DNA from: Cristatella mucedo
Lineage: Eukaryota; Bryozoa; Phylactolaemata; Cristatellidae
Direction of reading: 5' to 3'
DNA length: 12,134 nucleotides
Assembly: GCA_009760855.2 (NCBI GenBank)
Contig: WPIO01000678.1
Location: 1 to 12,134 of the forward strand
The position numbers and the translations under genes are program-made. This document shows, piece by piece, positions 1 through 10,386 of the stretch. Within the stretch, counting starts at the first letter, position 1. Each line of letters starts with the position of its first letter. The notes beneath the pieces were generated by a model. The model ran no database searches, had not been told where the DNA came from, and saw only the letters and a program-made list of their open reading frames with translations.

Positions 1-766
1 CGCACTTGAATAATTCATTTCGCTTGAGTTTGCAGCAGATCGCGGAATATAAAGACCCCTCGATACTGCTCGTTATAGCGTGTGATAACTTGCTGCAGAG
101 TGAGGCGCCTTGCATTAGGCCATTTACACTTGAATAACCTATTTTGCATGAGTTCACAGCAGATCGCACAATATCTAGATACTTTAAATCAACCCGCCAA
201 GGCATGCAGTAGCTCGGAGCAGAGTGCAGGCCTTGCTTTAGGCAATCGCACTTGAATAACTCATTTCGCTTGAGTTTGCAGCAGATCGCTAAATATAAAG
301 ACACTCCAATACTGCATGTTATAGCGCGTGATAACTAGTTGCAGAGTGAGGCGCCTTGCATTAGGCCATTCACACTTGAATAACCTACTTTGCTTGAGAT
401 CGCAGCAGATTGCATACTATCCAGATACTTTTAAATCAACCCGTCAAGTCATGCAGAGTGTCGGAGAGCAGTGCAGGCCTTGCTTTAGGCAATCGCACAT
501 AAATAACTCATTTCAGCCGATTTTGCAGCATATCGCTGAATATAAAGACACCTCGATACTGCTCGTTATATCGTGTAAAACTTGCCGCAGTTTGCAGGGC
601 ATTGCATTAGGCCATTGAAAATTGAATACCCTATTTTGCGTGAGATGGCAGCAGATCACACAATATCTAGATACTTTAAATCAACCCGTCAGAGCATGCA
701 GCAGCTTGCATCAGAGTGCAGCTCCTTGCTTTAGGCAATTGCACTTGAATAACTTATTTCGCTTGA
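1..766. repeat. Non-HOR dimers at the left edge
   Basis: The block holds the end of a B half (1-27), three full dimers marked at 191, 438 and 683, and stops where the ordered HOR begins. Its dimers do not match any of D-N closely. The first has CGCCAAGGCATGCAGTAGCT followed by CGGAGCAG, a mix of B1 and B2 features that resembles the irregular dimer at 5822-5944. A halves here carry GAGTGAGGCGCC and GATAACTAG, also seen at 5750-5780. The third dimer ends with GTAAAAC (from about 821), shared with the end of dimer N, so it acts as the entry to the following D dimer. No gene is visible. Confidence 0.85.
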
Positions 767-1258
767 GTTCGCAGCAGATCGCTTAATATTAAGACACCTC
801 GATACTACTCGTTATATCGTGTAAAACTTGCTGCAGAGTGCGGCGCCTAGCATTAGGTAGTTCACTCGTGAATCACCTACTTTGCAGGAATTCACAGCAG
901 ATCGCTCAATATCTATATACTTTAAATCTACCCGTCAAATCATGCAGTCGCTCGGAGAGCAGTGCAGGCCTTGTTTTAAGCAATTGCACTGGAATAACTC
1001 ATTTCGCTTGTGTTTGCTGCAGATCGCAGATTATGAAGAAACCTCGATACTGCTCGTTATAGCGTGTGACAACTTACTACAGATTTAGGCGCCTTGCATT
1101 TAGCCATTCACACTGGAATAGCTTATCTTGCATGAGTTCACAGCAGATCGCACAATATCTAGATACTTTAAATCAACCCGCCAGAGCGTGCAGTAGTTTG
1201 CAGCAGAGTGCAGCTCCTTGCTTTAGGCAATCTCACATGAATACCACATTTCGGTTAA

Positions 1259-1998
1259 GTTTGATGCAGATCGCTGGATATAACGACACCTCGATACTGC
1301 TCGTTATATCGTGTGATTACTTGTTGCAGATTGCGGGGCCTAGCTTTAGGCCACTCACACTTGAAAAGCTTATCTTGCATGAGTTCACAGCAGATCGCAC
1401 AATATCTAGATACTTTAAATCAACCCGCCAGAGCGTGCAGTAGTTTGCAGCATAATGCAGCGCTTTGCTTCAGGCAATCGCACTTGAATAACTCATTTCG
1501 CTTGAGTTTGCAGCAGATCGCTGAATATAAAGACACCTCGATACTGGTCGTTATAGTGTGCCATAGCTTGCTGCAGAGAGAGGTGCCTAGCATTAGGCCA
1601 GTCACACTGAACTAACCTACTTCGCATGAGATCGCAGCAGATTGCACAATATCTAGATACTTTAAATCAACCCGTCAAGTCATGCAGTCGGTCGGAGAGG
1701 AGTGCAGGCCTTGCTTTAGGCAATCACACTGGAATAACTCATTTCGCTTGAGTTTGCAGCAGATCCCAGAATGTAAAGACACTTCGATACTGCTCGTTAT
1801 AGTGTGTGATGACTTGCAACAGATTTCGGCGCCTTGCATTAGGCCATTCACACATGAATAGCTTATCTTGCATGAGTTCACAGCATATAGCACAATATCT
1901 AGATAATTTAAATCAACCCGCCAGAGCGTGGAGTAATTTGCAGCATAATGCAGCTCCTAGATTCAGGCAATCGCACTTGAATAACTCATTTCGCGTGA
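1259..1998. repeat. F-G-H trimer inside the HOR (740 bp)
   Basis: Three dimers (markers 1422, 1669, 1915) that recur, with differences, immediately downstream. F and I lead into the same A-half variant (GGTCGTTATAGTGTGCCATA and GAGAGAGGTGCCTAGC). G and J share CGTCAAGTCATGCAGTCGG plus AGATCCCAGAATG. H and K share GATAATTTAAATC and CTCCTAGATTCAGG. The match is weakest at the start, where F and I have different upstream A halves, so the ancestral duplication boundary probably lies nearer 1430. Confidence 0.82.
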
Positions 1999-2738
1999 GT
2001 TCGCAGCAGATCGCTGAATATTAAGACACCTCGATACTACTTGTTATATCGTGTGATGACTTGCTGCAGAGTGCTAATCTTTGCATTAAGCCATTCACAC
2101 TTGAATAGCTGATTTTGCATTAGTCTACAGCAGATCATACAATATCTAGATACTTTAAATCAACCCGCCAGTGTGTGCAGTAGTTTGCAGCATAATGCAG
2201 CACCTTGCTTCAGGCAATCCCACTTTAGTAACTCATTTCGCTTAAGTTTGCAGCAGATCGCTAAATATAAAGACACCTCGATACTGGTCGTTATAGTGTG
2301 CCATAGCTTGCTGCAGAGAGAGGTGCCTAGCATTAGGCCAGTCACACTGAACTAACCTACTTCGCATAAGATCGCAGCAGATTGCACAATATCTAGATAC
2401 TTTAAATCAACCCGTCAAGTCATGCAGTCGGTCGGAGAGGAGTGCAGACCTTGCTTTAGGCAATCACACTGGAATAACTCATTTCGCTTGAGTTTGCTGC
2501 AGATCCCAGAATGTAAAGACACTTTGATACTGCTCGTTATAGTGTGTGATGACTTGCAGCAGATTGCGGCGCCTTACATTAGGCCATTCACACTTGAATA
2601 GCTTATCTTGCATATGTTCACAGCATATAGCACAATATCTAGATAATTTAAATCAACCCGCCAGAGCGTGGAGTAGTTTGCAGCATAATGCAGCTCCTAG
2701 ATTCAGGCAATCGCACTTGAATAACTCATTTTGCTTGA
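1999..2738. repeat. I-J-K trimer inside the HOR (740 bp)
   Basis: This is the second member of the trimer pair, the same length as the preceding one (markers 2162, 2409, 2655). It differs from F-G-H in stable ways that help identify position in the array. J has TTTGCTGCAGATCCC and ACTTTGATACTG where G has TTTGCAGCAGATCCC and ACTTCGATACTG. The A half after J has ACTTGCAGCAGATTGCGG where that after G has ACTTGCAACAGATTTCGG. The leading A-B region of I (TAGTCTACAGCAG, CCAGTGTGTGCAG) instead resembles M. Confidence 0.82.
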
Positions 2739-3479
2739 GTTTGTAGCAAATGGCTAAATATAAAGACACCTCGATACTGCTCTTCATAGCGTGTGATAAC
2801 TTGCTGCATAGTGCTGCACCTCTTATTAGGCCATTTACACATGAATAGCTTATTTTGCATGAGTTCACAGCAGATCGCACAATATCTAGATACTTAAAAT
2901 CAACCCACCAGAGCGTGCAGTAGCTAACAGCAGAGTGCAGCTCCAAACTTTAGGCAATTGCACTTGAATAACTTTTTTTCGCTTGAGTTCGCAGCAGATC
3001 GCTAAATATTAGGTCACCTCGATACTACTCGTTATATCGTGTGATGACTTGCTGCAGAGTGCTGATCCTTGCATTAAGCCATTCATCCTTGAATAGCTGA
3101 TTTTGCATTAGTCTACAGCAGATCGCACAATATCCAGATACTTTAAATCAACCCGCCAGTGTGTGCAGTAGTTTGCAGCATAATGCAGCGCCTTGCTTCA
3201 GGCAATCGCACTTGAATAACTCATTTCGATTGAGTTTGCAGCAGATCGCTGAATACAAAGACACCTCGATACCGCTCGTTATAGTGGGCGATAGCTTGCT
3301 GCAGAGTGCAGTGGCTAGCATTGGGCCATTCACACTTAACTAACCTACTTTGCATGAGATCGCAGCAGATTGCACAATATCTAGATACTTTAAATCAACC
3401 CGTCAAGTCATGCATTCGCTCGGAGAGGAGTGCAGGCCTTGCTTTAGGCAATCGCACGTAAATAACTCATTTCGGTCGA

Positions 3480-3971
3480 GTATGCAGCAGATCGCTTAAT
3501 ATAAAGACACCTCGATACTGCTCGTTATATCGTGTAAAACTTGCTGCAGAGTGCGGCGCCTAGCATTAGGTAGTTCACTCGTGAATAACCTACTTTGCAG
3601 GACTTCACAGCAGATCGCTCAATATCTATATACTTTAAATCTACCCGTCAAATCATGCAGTCGCTCGGAGAGCAGTGCAGGCCTTGTTTTAAGCAATTGC
3701 ACTGGAATAACTCATTTCGCTTGTGTTTGCTGCAGATCGCAGATTATGAAGAAACCTCGATACTGCTCGTTATAGCGTGTGACAACTTACTACAGATTTA
3801 GGCGCCTTGCATTTAGCCATTCACACTGGAATAGCTTATCTTGCATGAGTTCACAGCAGATCGCACAATATCTAGATACTTTAAATCGACCCGCCAGAGC
3901 GTGCAGTAGTTTGCAGCAGAGTGCAGCTCCTTGCTTTAGGCAATCTCACATGAATACCACATTTCGGTTAA
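3480..3971. repeat. Partial HOR: D-E' only (2 dimers)
   Basis: The second HOR begins normally with D (marker 3642), nearly identical to the D at 929. Its E dimer (E', marker 3888) carries AAATCGACCCGCC instead of AAATCAACCCGCC. The A half that follows has GATGCAAATCGCTGG and returns to a D-type junction (GGCGCCTAGCATTAGGTAG) instead of continuing into F. The same D-E' pair with the same private variants recurs at 10387-10882. Confidence 0.88.
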
Positions 3972-5450
3972 GTTTGATGCAAATCGCTGGATATAACGAC
4001 ACCTCGATACTGCTCGTTATATCGTGTGATTACTTGCTGCAGAGTGCGGCGCCTAGCATTAGGTAGTTCACTCGTGAATAACCTACTTTGCAGGACTTCA
4101 CAGCAGATCGCTCAATATCTAGATACTTTAAATCAATCCGTCAAATCATGCAGTCGCTCGGAGAGCAGTGCAGGCCTTGTTTTAAGCAATCGCACTGGAA
4201 TAACTCATTTCGCTTGTGTTTGCTGCAGATCGCAGATTATGAAGAAACCTCGATACTGCTCGTTATAGCGTGTGACAACTTACTACAGATTTAGGCGCCT
4301 TGCATTAAGCCATTCACACTGGAATAGCTTATCTTGCATGAGTTCACAGCAGATCGCACAATATCTAGATACTTTAAATCAACCCGCCAGAGCGTGCAGT
4401 AGTTTGCAGCAGAGTGCAGCTCCTTGCTTTAGGCAATCTCACATGAATACCACATTTCGGTTAAGTTTGATGCAGATCGCTGGATATAATACACCTCGAT
4501 ACTGCTCGTTATATCGTGTGATTACTTGTTGCAGATTGCGGGGCCTAGCTTTAGGCCACTCACACTTGAAAAGCTTATCTTGCATGAGTTCACAGCAGAT
4601 CGCACAATATCTAGATACTTTAAATCAACCCGCCAGAGCGTGCAGTAGTTTGCAGCATAATGCAGCACTTTGCTTCAGGCAATCGCACTTGAATAACTTA
4701 TTTCGCTTGAGTTTGCAGCAGATCGCTGAATATAAAGACACCTCGATACTGGTCGTTATAGTGTGCCATAGCTTGCTGCAGAGAGAGGTGCCTAGCATTA
4801 GGCCAGTCACACTGAACTAACCTACTTCGCATGAGATCGCAGCAGATTGCACAATATCTAGATTCTTTAAATCAACCCGTCAAGTCATGCAGTCGGTCGG
4901 AGAGGAGTGCAGGCCTTGCTTTAGGCAATCACACTGGAATAACTCATTTCGCTTGAGTTTGCAGCAGATCCCAGAATGTAAAGACACTTCGATACTGCTC
5001 GTTATAGTGTGTGATGACTTGCAACAGATTTCGGCGCCTTGCATTAGGCCATTCACACATGAATAGCTTATCTTGCATGAGTTCACAGCGTATAGCACAA
5101 TATCTAGATAATTTAAATCAACCCGCCAGAGCGTGGAGTAATTTGCAGCATAATGCAGCTCCTAGATTCAGGCAATCGCACTTGAATAACTCATTTCGCT
5201 TGAGTTCGCAGCAGATCGCTGAATATTAAGACACCTCGATACTACTTGTTATATCGTGTGATGACTTGCTGCAGAGTGCTGATCTTTGCATTAAGCCATT
5301 CACACTTGAATAGCTGATTTTGCATTAGTCTACAGCAGATCATACAATATCTAGATACTTTAAATCAACCCGCCAGTGTGTGCAGTAGTTTGCAGCATAA
5401 TGCAGCGCCTTGCTTCAGGCAATCGCACTTGAATAACTCATTTCGCTTGA
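3972..5450. repeat. Partial HOR: D'-E-F-G-H-I, last unit becoming M-like (6 dimers)
   Basis: Markers lie at 4135, 4381, 4627, 4874, 5120 and 5367. The block restarts at D only two dimers after the preceding D, so D-E' and D'-E form a tandem pair of about 493 bp. D' differs from D by an intact TATCTAGATA and by AATCAATCCGTC. From E onwards the units match 1097-2200 at an offset of about 3205 bp (13 dimers). The sixth dimer begins as I (CAGATCATAC) but from about 5405 has CAGCGCC and later GCGATAGCTTGC, as in M. It therefore looks like an I/M recombinant. Confidence 0.86.
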
Positions 5451-6436
5451 GTTTGTAGCAGATCGCTGAATATAAAGACACCTCGATACTGCTCGTTATA
5501 GCGAGCGATAGCTTGCTGAAGAGTGCGGCGCCTAGCATTAGGCCATTCACACTTGACTAACCTACTTTGCATGAGATCGCAGCTGATTGCACAATATCTA
5601 GATACTTTAAATCAACCCGTCAAGTCATGCAGTCGCTCGGAGAGGAGTGCAGGCCTTGCTTTAAGCAATCGCACATAAATAACTCATTTCGCTTGAGTTT
5701 GCAGCAGATCCTAGAATGTAAAGACACTTCAATACTGCTTGTTATAGCGTGTGATAACTAGCTGCAGAGTGAGGCGCGTTGCATTAGGCCATTTACAATT
5801 GAATAGCTTATTTTGCATGAGTTCACAGCAGATGGCACAATATCTAGATACTTAAAATCAACCGGTCTAAGCATGCTGTAGCTCGGAGCAGAGTGCAGGC
5901 CTTGCTCTAGGCAATCGCACTTGAATAACTTATTTCGCTTGTGTTTGCAGCAGATCGCAGAATATGAAGACACCTCGATACTACTCGTTATATCGTGTGA
6001 TGACTTGCTGCAGAGTGCGGCGCCTAGGATTAGGTAGTTCACTCGTGAATAACCTACTTTGCAGGACTTCACTGCAGATCGCACAATATGTAGATACTTT
6101 AAATCAACCCGTTAAGTCATGCAGTCGCTGAGAGAGCAGTGCAGGCCTTGTTTTAGGCAATCGCACTGGATTACCTCATTTCGCTTAAGTTTGTGGGCAG
6201 ATCGCAGGATATAAAGACACTTCGTAACTGCTCGTTATAGCGTGTGATAACTTTTTGCAGATTGCTGCGCTTTGCATTAGGCCATTCACACTTGAATAGC
6301 TTATTTTGCATGAGTTCACAGCAGATCGCACAACATCTAGATACTTAAAATCAACCCGCCAGAGCGTGCAGTAGTTTGCAGCATAATGCAGCGCTTTGCT
6401 TCAGGCAATCGCACTTGAATAACTCATTTCGCTTGA
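5451..6436. repeat. Irregular block of four dimers, including an F joined to J
   Basis: Markers lie at 5614, 5860, 6106 and 6353. The first is N-like (CGTCAAGTCATGCAGTCGCT and CACATAAATAACTC). The second is divergent (ACCGGTCTAAGCATGCTGTA) and resembles dimers at 191 and 11886. The third is a diverged D (GGTAGTTCACTCGTGAAT, GTTAAGTCATGCAGTCGCTG, GTTTGTGGGCAG). The fourth has the F signature CAGCGCTTTGCTTCAGG, but the next dimer is J and not G. These are the least HOR-like units between the two complete HOR copies, and no coding sequence is visible. Confidence 0.84.
5867..5881. other. Near-palindrome around AGCATGCT in a divergent B half
   Basis: CTAAGCATGCTGTAG contains the perfect 8-bp palindrome AGCATGCT flanked by CTA and TAG arms, with one extra G on the right side. 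It is seen in this irregular dimer and again at 11893-11907, but not in the HOR dimers, which have CATGCAG or GTGCAGTAG there. It is more useful as a mark that these two dimers belong to the same subfamily than as evidence of function. Confidence 0.5.
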
Positions 6437-6493
6437 GTTTGCAGCAGATCGCTGAATATAAAGACACCTCGATACTGGTCGTTATAGTGTGCC

Positions 6494-6494
6494 N
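6494..6494. other. Ambiguous base (N) in the assembly
   Basis: The sequence reads GTGCC, N, AGCTTGC, where every sister copy reads GTGCCATAGCTTGC (for example near 1557, 2297, 4763, 8467 and 9206). One N therefore stands in for two expected bases. It lies inside the F/J fusion dimer, a point where short reads would map ambiguously. Confidence 0.95.
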
Positions 6495-6990
6495 AGCTTG
6501 CTGCAGAGAGAGGTGCCTAGCATCAGGCCAGTCACACTGAACTAACCTTTTTCGCATGAGATCGCAGCAGATTGCACAATATCTAGATACTTTAAATCAA
6601 CCCGTCAAGTCATGCAGTCGGTCGGAGAGGAGTGCAGGCCTTGCTTTAGGCAATCACACTGGAATAACTCATTTCGCTTGAGTTTGCTGCAGATCCCAGA
6701 ATGTAAAGACACTTTGATACTGCTCGTTATAGTGTGTGATGACTTGCAGCAGATTGCGGCGCCTTGCATTAGGCCATTCACACTTGAATAGCTTATCTTG
6801 CATATGTTCACAGCATATAGCACAATATCTAGATAATTTAAATCAACCCGCCAGAGCGTGGAGTAGTTTGCAGCATAATGCAGCTCCTAGATTCAGGCAA
6901 TCGCACTTGAATAACTCATTTTGCTTGAGTTTGTAGCAAATGGCTAAATATAAAGACACCTCGATACTGCTCTTCATAGCGTGTGATAAC

Positions 6991-7004
6991 TTGCTGCTTG
7001 CTGC
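6991..7004. repeat. 7-bp tandem duplication TTGCTGC x2
   Basis: The A half after K has TTGCTGC twice in a row here, and once in the matching places at about 2801 and 9707. It fully explains why this dimer spacing is 254 bp and not 247. The bases just after it also differ (CATTGTG against CATAGTG). Replication slippage or a sequencing artefact would both give this. Confidence 0.85.
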
Positions 7005-7675
7005 ATTGTGCTGCACCTTGTATTAGGCCATTTACACATGAATAGCTTATTTTGCATGAGTTCACAGCAGATCGCACAATATCTAGATACTTAAAATCAA
7101 CCCACCAGAGCGTGCAGTAGCTAACAGCAGAGTGCAGCTCCAAACTTTAGGCAATTGCACTTGAATAACTTATTTCGCTTGAGTTCGCAGCAGATCGCTA
7201 AATATTAGGTCACCTCGATACTACTCGTTATATCGTGTGATGACTTGCTGCAGAGTGCTGATCCTTGCATTAAGCCATTCATCCTTGAATAGCTGATTTT
7301 GCATTAGTCTACAGCAGATCGCACAATATCCAGATACTTTAAATCAACCCGCCAGTGTGTGCAGTAGTTTGCAGCATAATGCAGCGCCTTGCTTCAGGCA
7401 ATCGCACTTGAATAACTCATTTCGATTGAGTTTGCAGCAGATCGCTGAATATAAAGACACCTCGATACCGCTCGTTATAGTGGGCGATAGCTTGCTGCAG
7501 AGTGCAGTGGCTAGCATTGGGCCATTCACACTTAACTAACCTACTTTGCATGAGATCGCAGCAGATTGCACAATATCTAGATACTTTAAATCAACCCGTC
7601 AAGTCATGCAGTCGCTCGGAGAGGAGTGCAGGCCTTGCTTTAGGCAATCGCACGTAAATAACTCATTTCGGTCGA

Positions 7676-10386
7676 GTATGCAGCAGATCGCATAATATAA
7701 AGACACCTCGATACTGCTCGTTATATCGTGTAAAACTTGCTGCAGAGTGCGGCGCCTAGCATTAGGTAGTTCACTCGTGAATAACCTACTTTGCAGGACT
7801 TCACAGCAGATCGCTCAATATCTATATACTTTAAATCTACCCGTCAAATCATGCAGTCGCTCGGAGAGCAGTGCAGGCCTTGTTTTAAGCAATTGCACTG
7901 GAATAACTCATTTCGCTTGTGTTTGCAGCAGATCGCAGATTATGAAGAAACCTCGATACTGCTCGTTATAGCGTGTGACAACTTACTACAGATTTAGGCG
8001 CCTTGCATTTAGCCATTCACACTGGAATAGCTTATCTTGCATGAGTTCACAGCAGATCGCACAATATCTAGATACTTTAAATCAACCCGCCAGAGCGTGC
8101 AGTAGTTTGCAGCAGAGTGCAGCTCCTTGCTTTAGGCAATCTCACATGAATACCACATTTCGGTTAAGTTTGATGCAGATCGCTGGATATAACGACACCT
8201 CGATACTGCTCGTTATATCGTGTGATTACTTGTTGCAGATTGCGGGGCCTAGCTTTAGGCCACTCACACTTGAAAAGCTTATCTTGCATGAGCTCACAGC
8301 AGATCGCACAATATCTAGATACTTTAAATCAACCTGCCAGAGCGTGCAGTAGTTTGCAGCATAATGCAGCGCTTTGCTTCAGGCAATCGCACTTGAATAA
8401 CTCATTTCGCTTGAGTTTGCAGCAGGTCGCTGAATATAAAGACACCTCGATACTGGTCGTTATAGTGTGCCATAGCTTGCTGCAGAGAGAGGTGCCTAGC
8501 ATTAGGCCAGTCACACTGAACTAACCTACTTCGCATGAGATCGCAGCAGATTGCACAATATCTAGATACTTTAAATCAACCCGTCAAGTCATGCAGTCGG
8601 TCGGAGAGGAGTGCAGGCCTTGCTTTAGGCAATCACACTGGAATAACTCATTTCGCTTGAGTTTGCAGCAGCAGATCCCAGAATGTAAAGACACTTCGAT
8701 ACTGCTCGTTATAGTGTGTGATGACTTGCAACAGATTTCGGCGCCTTGCATTAGGCCATTCACACATGAATAGCTTATCTTGCATGAGTTCACAGCATAT
8801 AGCACAATATCTAGATAATTTAAATCAACCCGCCAGAGCGTGGAGTAATTTGCAGCATAATGCAGCTCCTAGATTCAGGCAATCGCACTTGAATAACTCA
8901 TTTCGCTTGAGTTCGCAGCAGATCGCTGAATATTAAGACACCTCGATACTACTTGTTATATCGTGTGATGACTTGCTGCAGAGTGCTAAATTAAGCCATT
9001 CACACTTGAATAGCTGATTTTGCATTAGTCTACAGCAGATCATACAATATCTAGATACTTTAAATCAACCCGCCAGTGTGTGCAGTAGTTTGCAGCATAA
9101 TGCAGCACCTTGCTTCAGGCAATCCCACTTTAGTAACTCATTTCGCTTAAGTTTGCAGCAGATCGCTAAATATAAAGACACCTCGATACTGGTCGTTATA
9201 GTGTGCCATAGCTTGCTGCAGAGAGAGGTGCCTAGCATTAGGCCAGTCACACTGAACTAACCTACTTTCGCATGAGATCGCAGCAGATTGCACAATATCT
9301 AGATACTTTAAATCAACCCGTCAAGTCATGCAGTCGGTCGGAGAGGAGTGCAGGCCTTGCTTTAGGCAATCACACTGGAATAACTCATTTCGCTTGAGTT
9401 TGCTGCAGATCCCAGAATGTAAAGACACTTTGATACTGCTCGTTATAGTGTGTGATGACTTGCAGCAGATTGCGGCGCCTTGCATTAGGCCATTCACACT
9501 TGAATAGCTTATCTTGCATATGTTCACAGCATATAGCACAATATCTAGATAATTTAAATCAACCCGCCAGAGCGTGGAGTAGTTTGCAGCATAATGCAGC
9601 TCCTAGATTCAGGCAATCGCACTTGAATAACTCATTTTGCTTGAGTTTGTAGCAAATGGCTAAATATAAAGACACCTCGATACTGCTCTTCATAGCGTGT
9701 GATAACTTGCTGCATAGTGCTGCACCTCTTATTAGGCCATTTACACATGAATAGCTTATTTTGCATGAGAGTTCACAGCAGATCGCACAATATCTAGATA
9801 CTTAAAATCAACCCACCAGAGCGTGCAGTAGCTAACAGCAGTGTGCAGCTCCAAACTTTAGGCAATTGCACTTGAATAACTTTTTTCGCTTGAGTTCGCA
9901 GCAGATCGCTAAATATTAGGTCACCTCGATACTACTCGTTATATCGTGTGATGACTTGCTGCAGAGTGCTGATCCTTGCATTAAGCCATTCATCCTTGAA
10001 TAGCTGATTTTGCATTAGTCTACAGCAGATCGCACAATATCCAGATACTTTAAATCAACCCGCCAGTGTGTGCAGTAGTTTGCAGCATAATGCAGCGCCT
10101 TGCTTCAGGCAATCGCACTTGAATAACTCATTTCGATTGAGTTTGCAGCAGATCGCTGAATACAAAGACACCTCGATACCGCTCGTTATAGTGGGCGATA
10201 GCTTGCTGCAGAGTGCAGTGGCTAGCATTGGGCCATTCACACTTAACTAACCTACTTTGCATGAGATCGCAGCAGATTGCACAATATCTAGATACTTTAA
10301 ATCAACCCGTCAAGTCATGCATTCGCTCGGAGAGGAGTGCAGGCCTTGCTTTAGGCAATCGCACGTAAATAACTCATTTCGGTCGA
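7676..10386. repeat. Complete higher-order repeat D-N, copy 2 (11 dimers, ~2711 bp)
   Basis: All eleven lettered dimers appear in the same order as at 767-3479, with markers at 7838, 8084, 8331, 8578, 8827, 9067, 9315, 9561, 9810, 10057 and 10304. By eye the two copies differ by only scattered substitutions plus a few short indels. These are an extra GCA near 8667-8674, a 7-bp loss near 8988, an extra T near 9268, an extra GA near 9768-9771 and a T-run length change near 9885. The lengths nearly cancel, so the offset stays at 6905-6912 bp. I did not compute an identity value. Confidence 0.93.
8661..8674. repeat. Extra CAG triplet in the G dimer of copy 2
   Basis: The A half reads TTTGCAGCAGCAGATCCC, one CAG more than the sister copies at about 1756 and 4961 (TTTGCAGCAGATCCC). 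A similar extra CAG lies near 10639-10644 in D. Both are in-frame slippage events at the (GCA)n core found at the start of every half-unit. Confidence 0.85.

Larger units (their letters stand above)
767..3479. repeat. Complete higher-order repeat D-N, copy 1 (11 dimers, 2713 bp)
   Basis: Eleven distinguishable dimers follow in order. D (marker 929) has GGTAGTTCACTCGTGAAT and TATCTATATAC in place of the palindrome. E (1175) ends with CACATGAATACCACATTTCG. F (1422) has CAGCGCTTTGCTTCAGG and leads into GGTCGTTATAGTGTGCC. G (1669) has GTCGGTCGGAGAGG and AGATCCCAGAATG. H (1915) has GATAATTTAAATC and GCGTGGAGTAATTTG. I (2162) has TAGTCTACAGCAGATCATAC. J (2409) and K (2655) repeat G and H. L (2902) has ACTTAAAATCAACCCACC. 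M (3150) has TATCCAGATA and TAGTGGGCGATAGC. N (3397) has ATGCATTCGCTCGG and CACGTAAATAACTC. The next base starts another D, so this is a true tandem period. The start was set at the A half preceding the D marker. Confidence 0.93.
6437..7675. repeat. Partial HOR: J-K-L-M-N (5 dimers)
   Basis: Markers lie at 6599, 6845, 7099, 7346 and 7593. The block matches the J-N part of copy 1 at an offset of 4190-4196 bp (17 dimers). J is identified by TTTGCTGCAGATCCCAG and ACTTTGATACTG, K by GATAATTTAAATC, L by ACTTAAAATCAACCCACC, M by TATCCAGATA and GTGGGCGATAGC, and N by CACGTAAATAACTC. Private differences from copy 1 include an ambiguous base near its start (6494) and a 7-bp duplication at 6991-7004. 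N here has GCAGTCGCTCGG, where copy 1 has GCATTCGCTCGG. Confidence 0.9.

Noticed and set aside
360-366. Telomere-type TTAGG motif
   Set aside because: TTAGG occurs once per half-unit inside GCATTAGGCC or CTTTAGGC and is never in short tandem runs.
4272-4820. 182-codon open frame as a protein-coding gene
   Set aside because: The same sequence is only a run of satellite dimers. Sister copies at 1066 and 7975 break in frame after a 1-bp length change, the antisense strand is equally open, and no motif, splice structure or start context supports a gene.
6998-7004. Inserted element at the 254-bp dimer
   Set aside because: The extra length is explained exactly by a second TTGCTGC, a simple 7-bp duplication.
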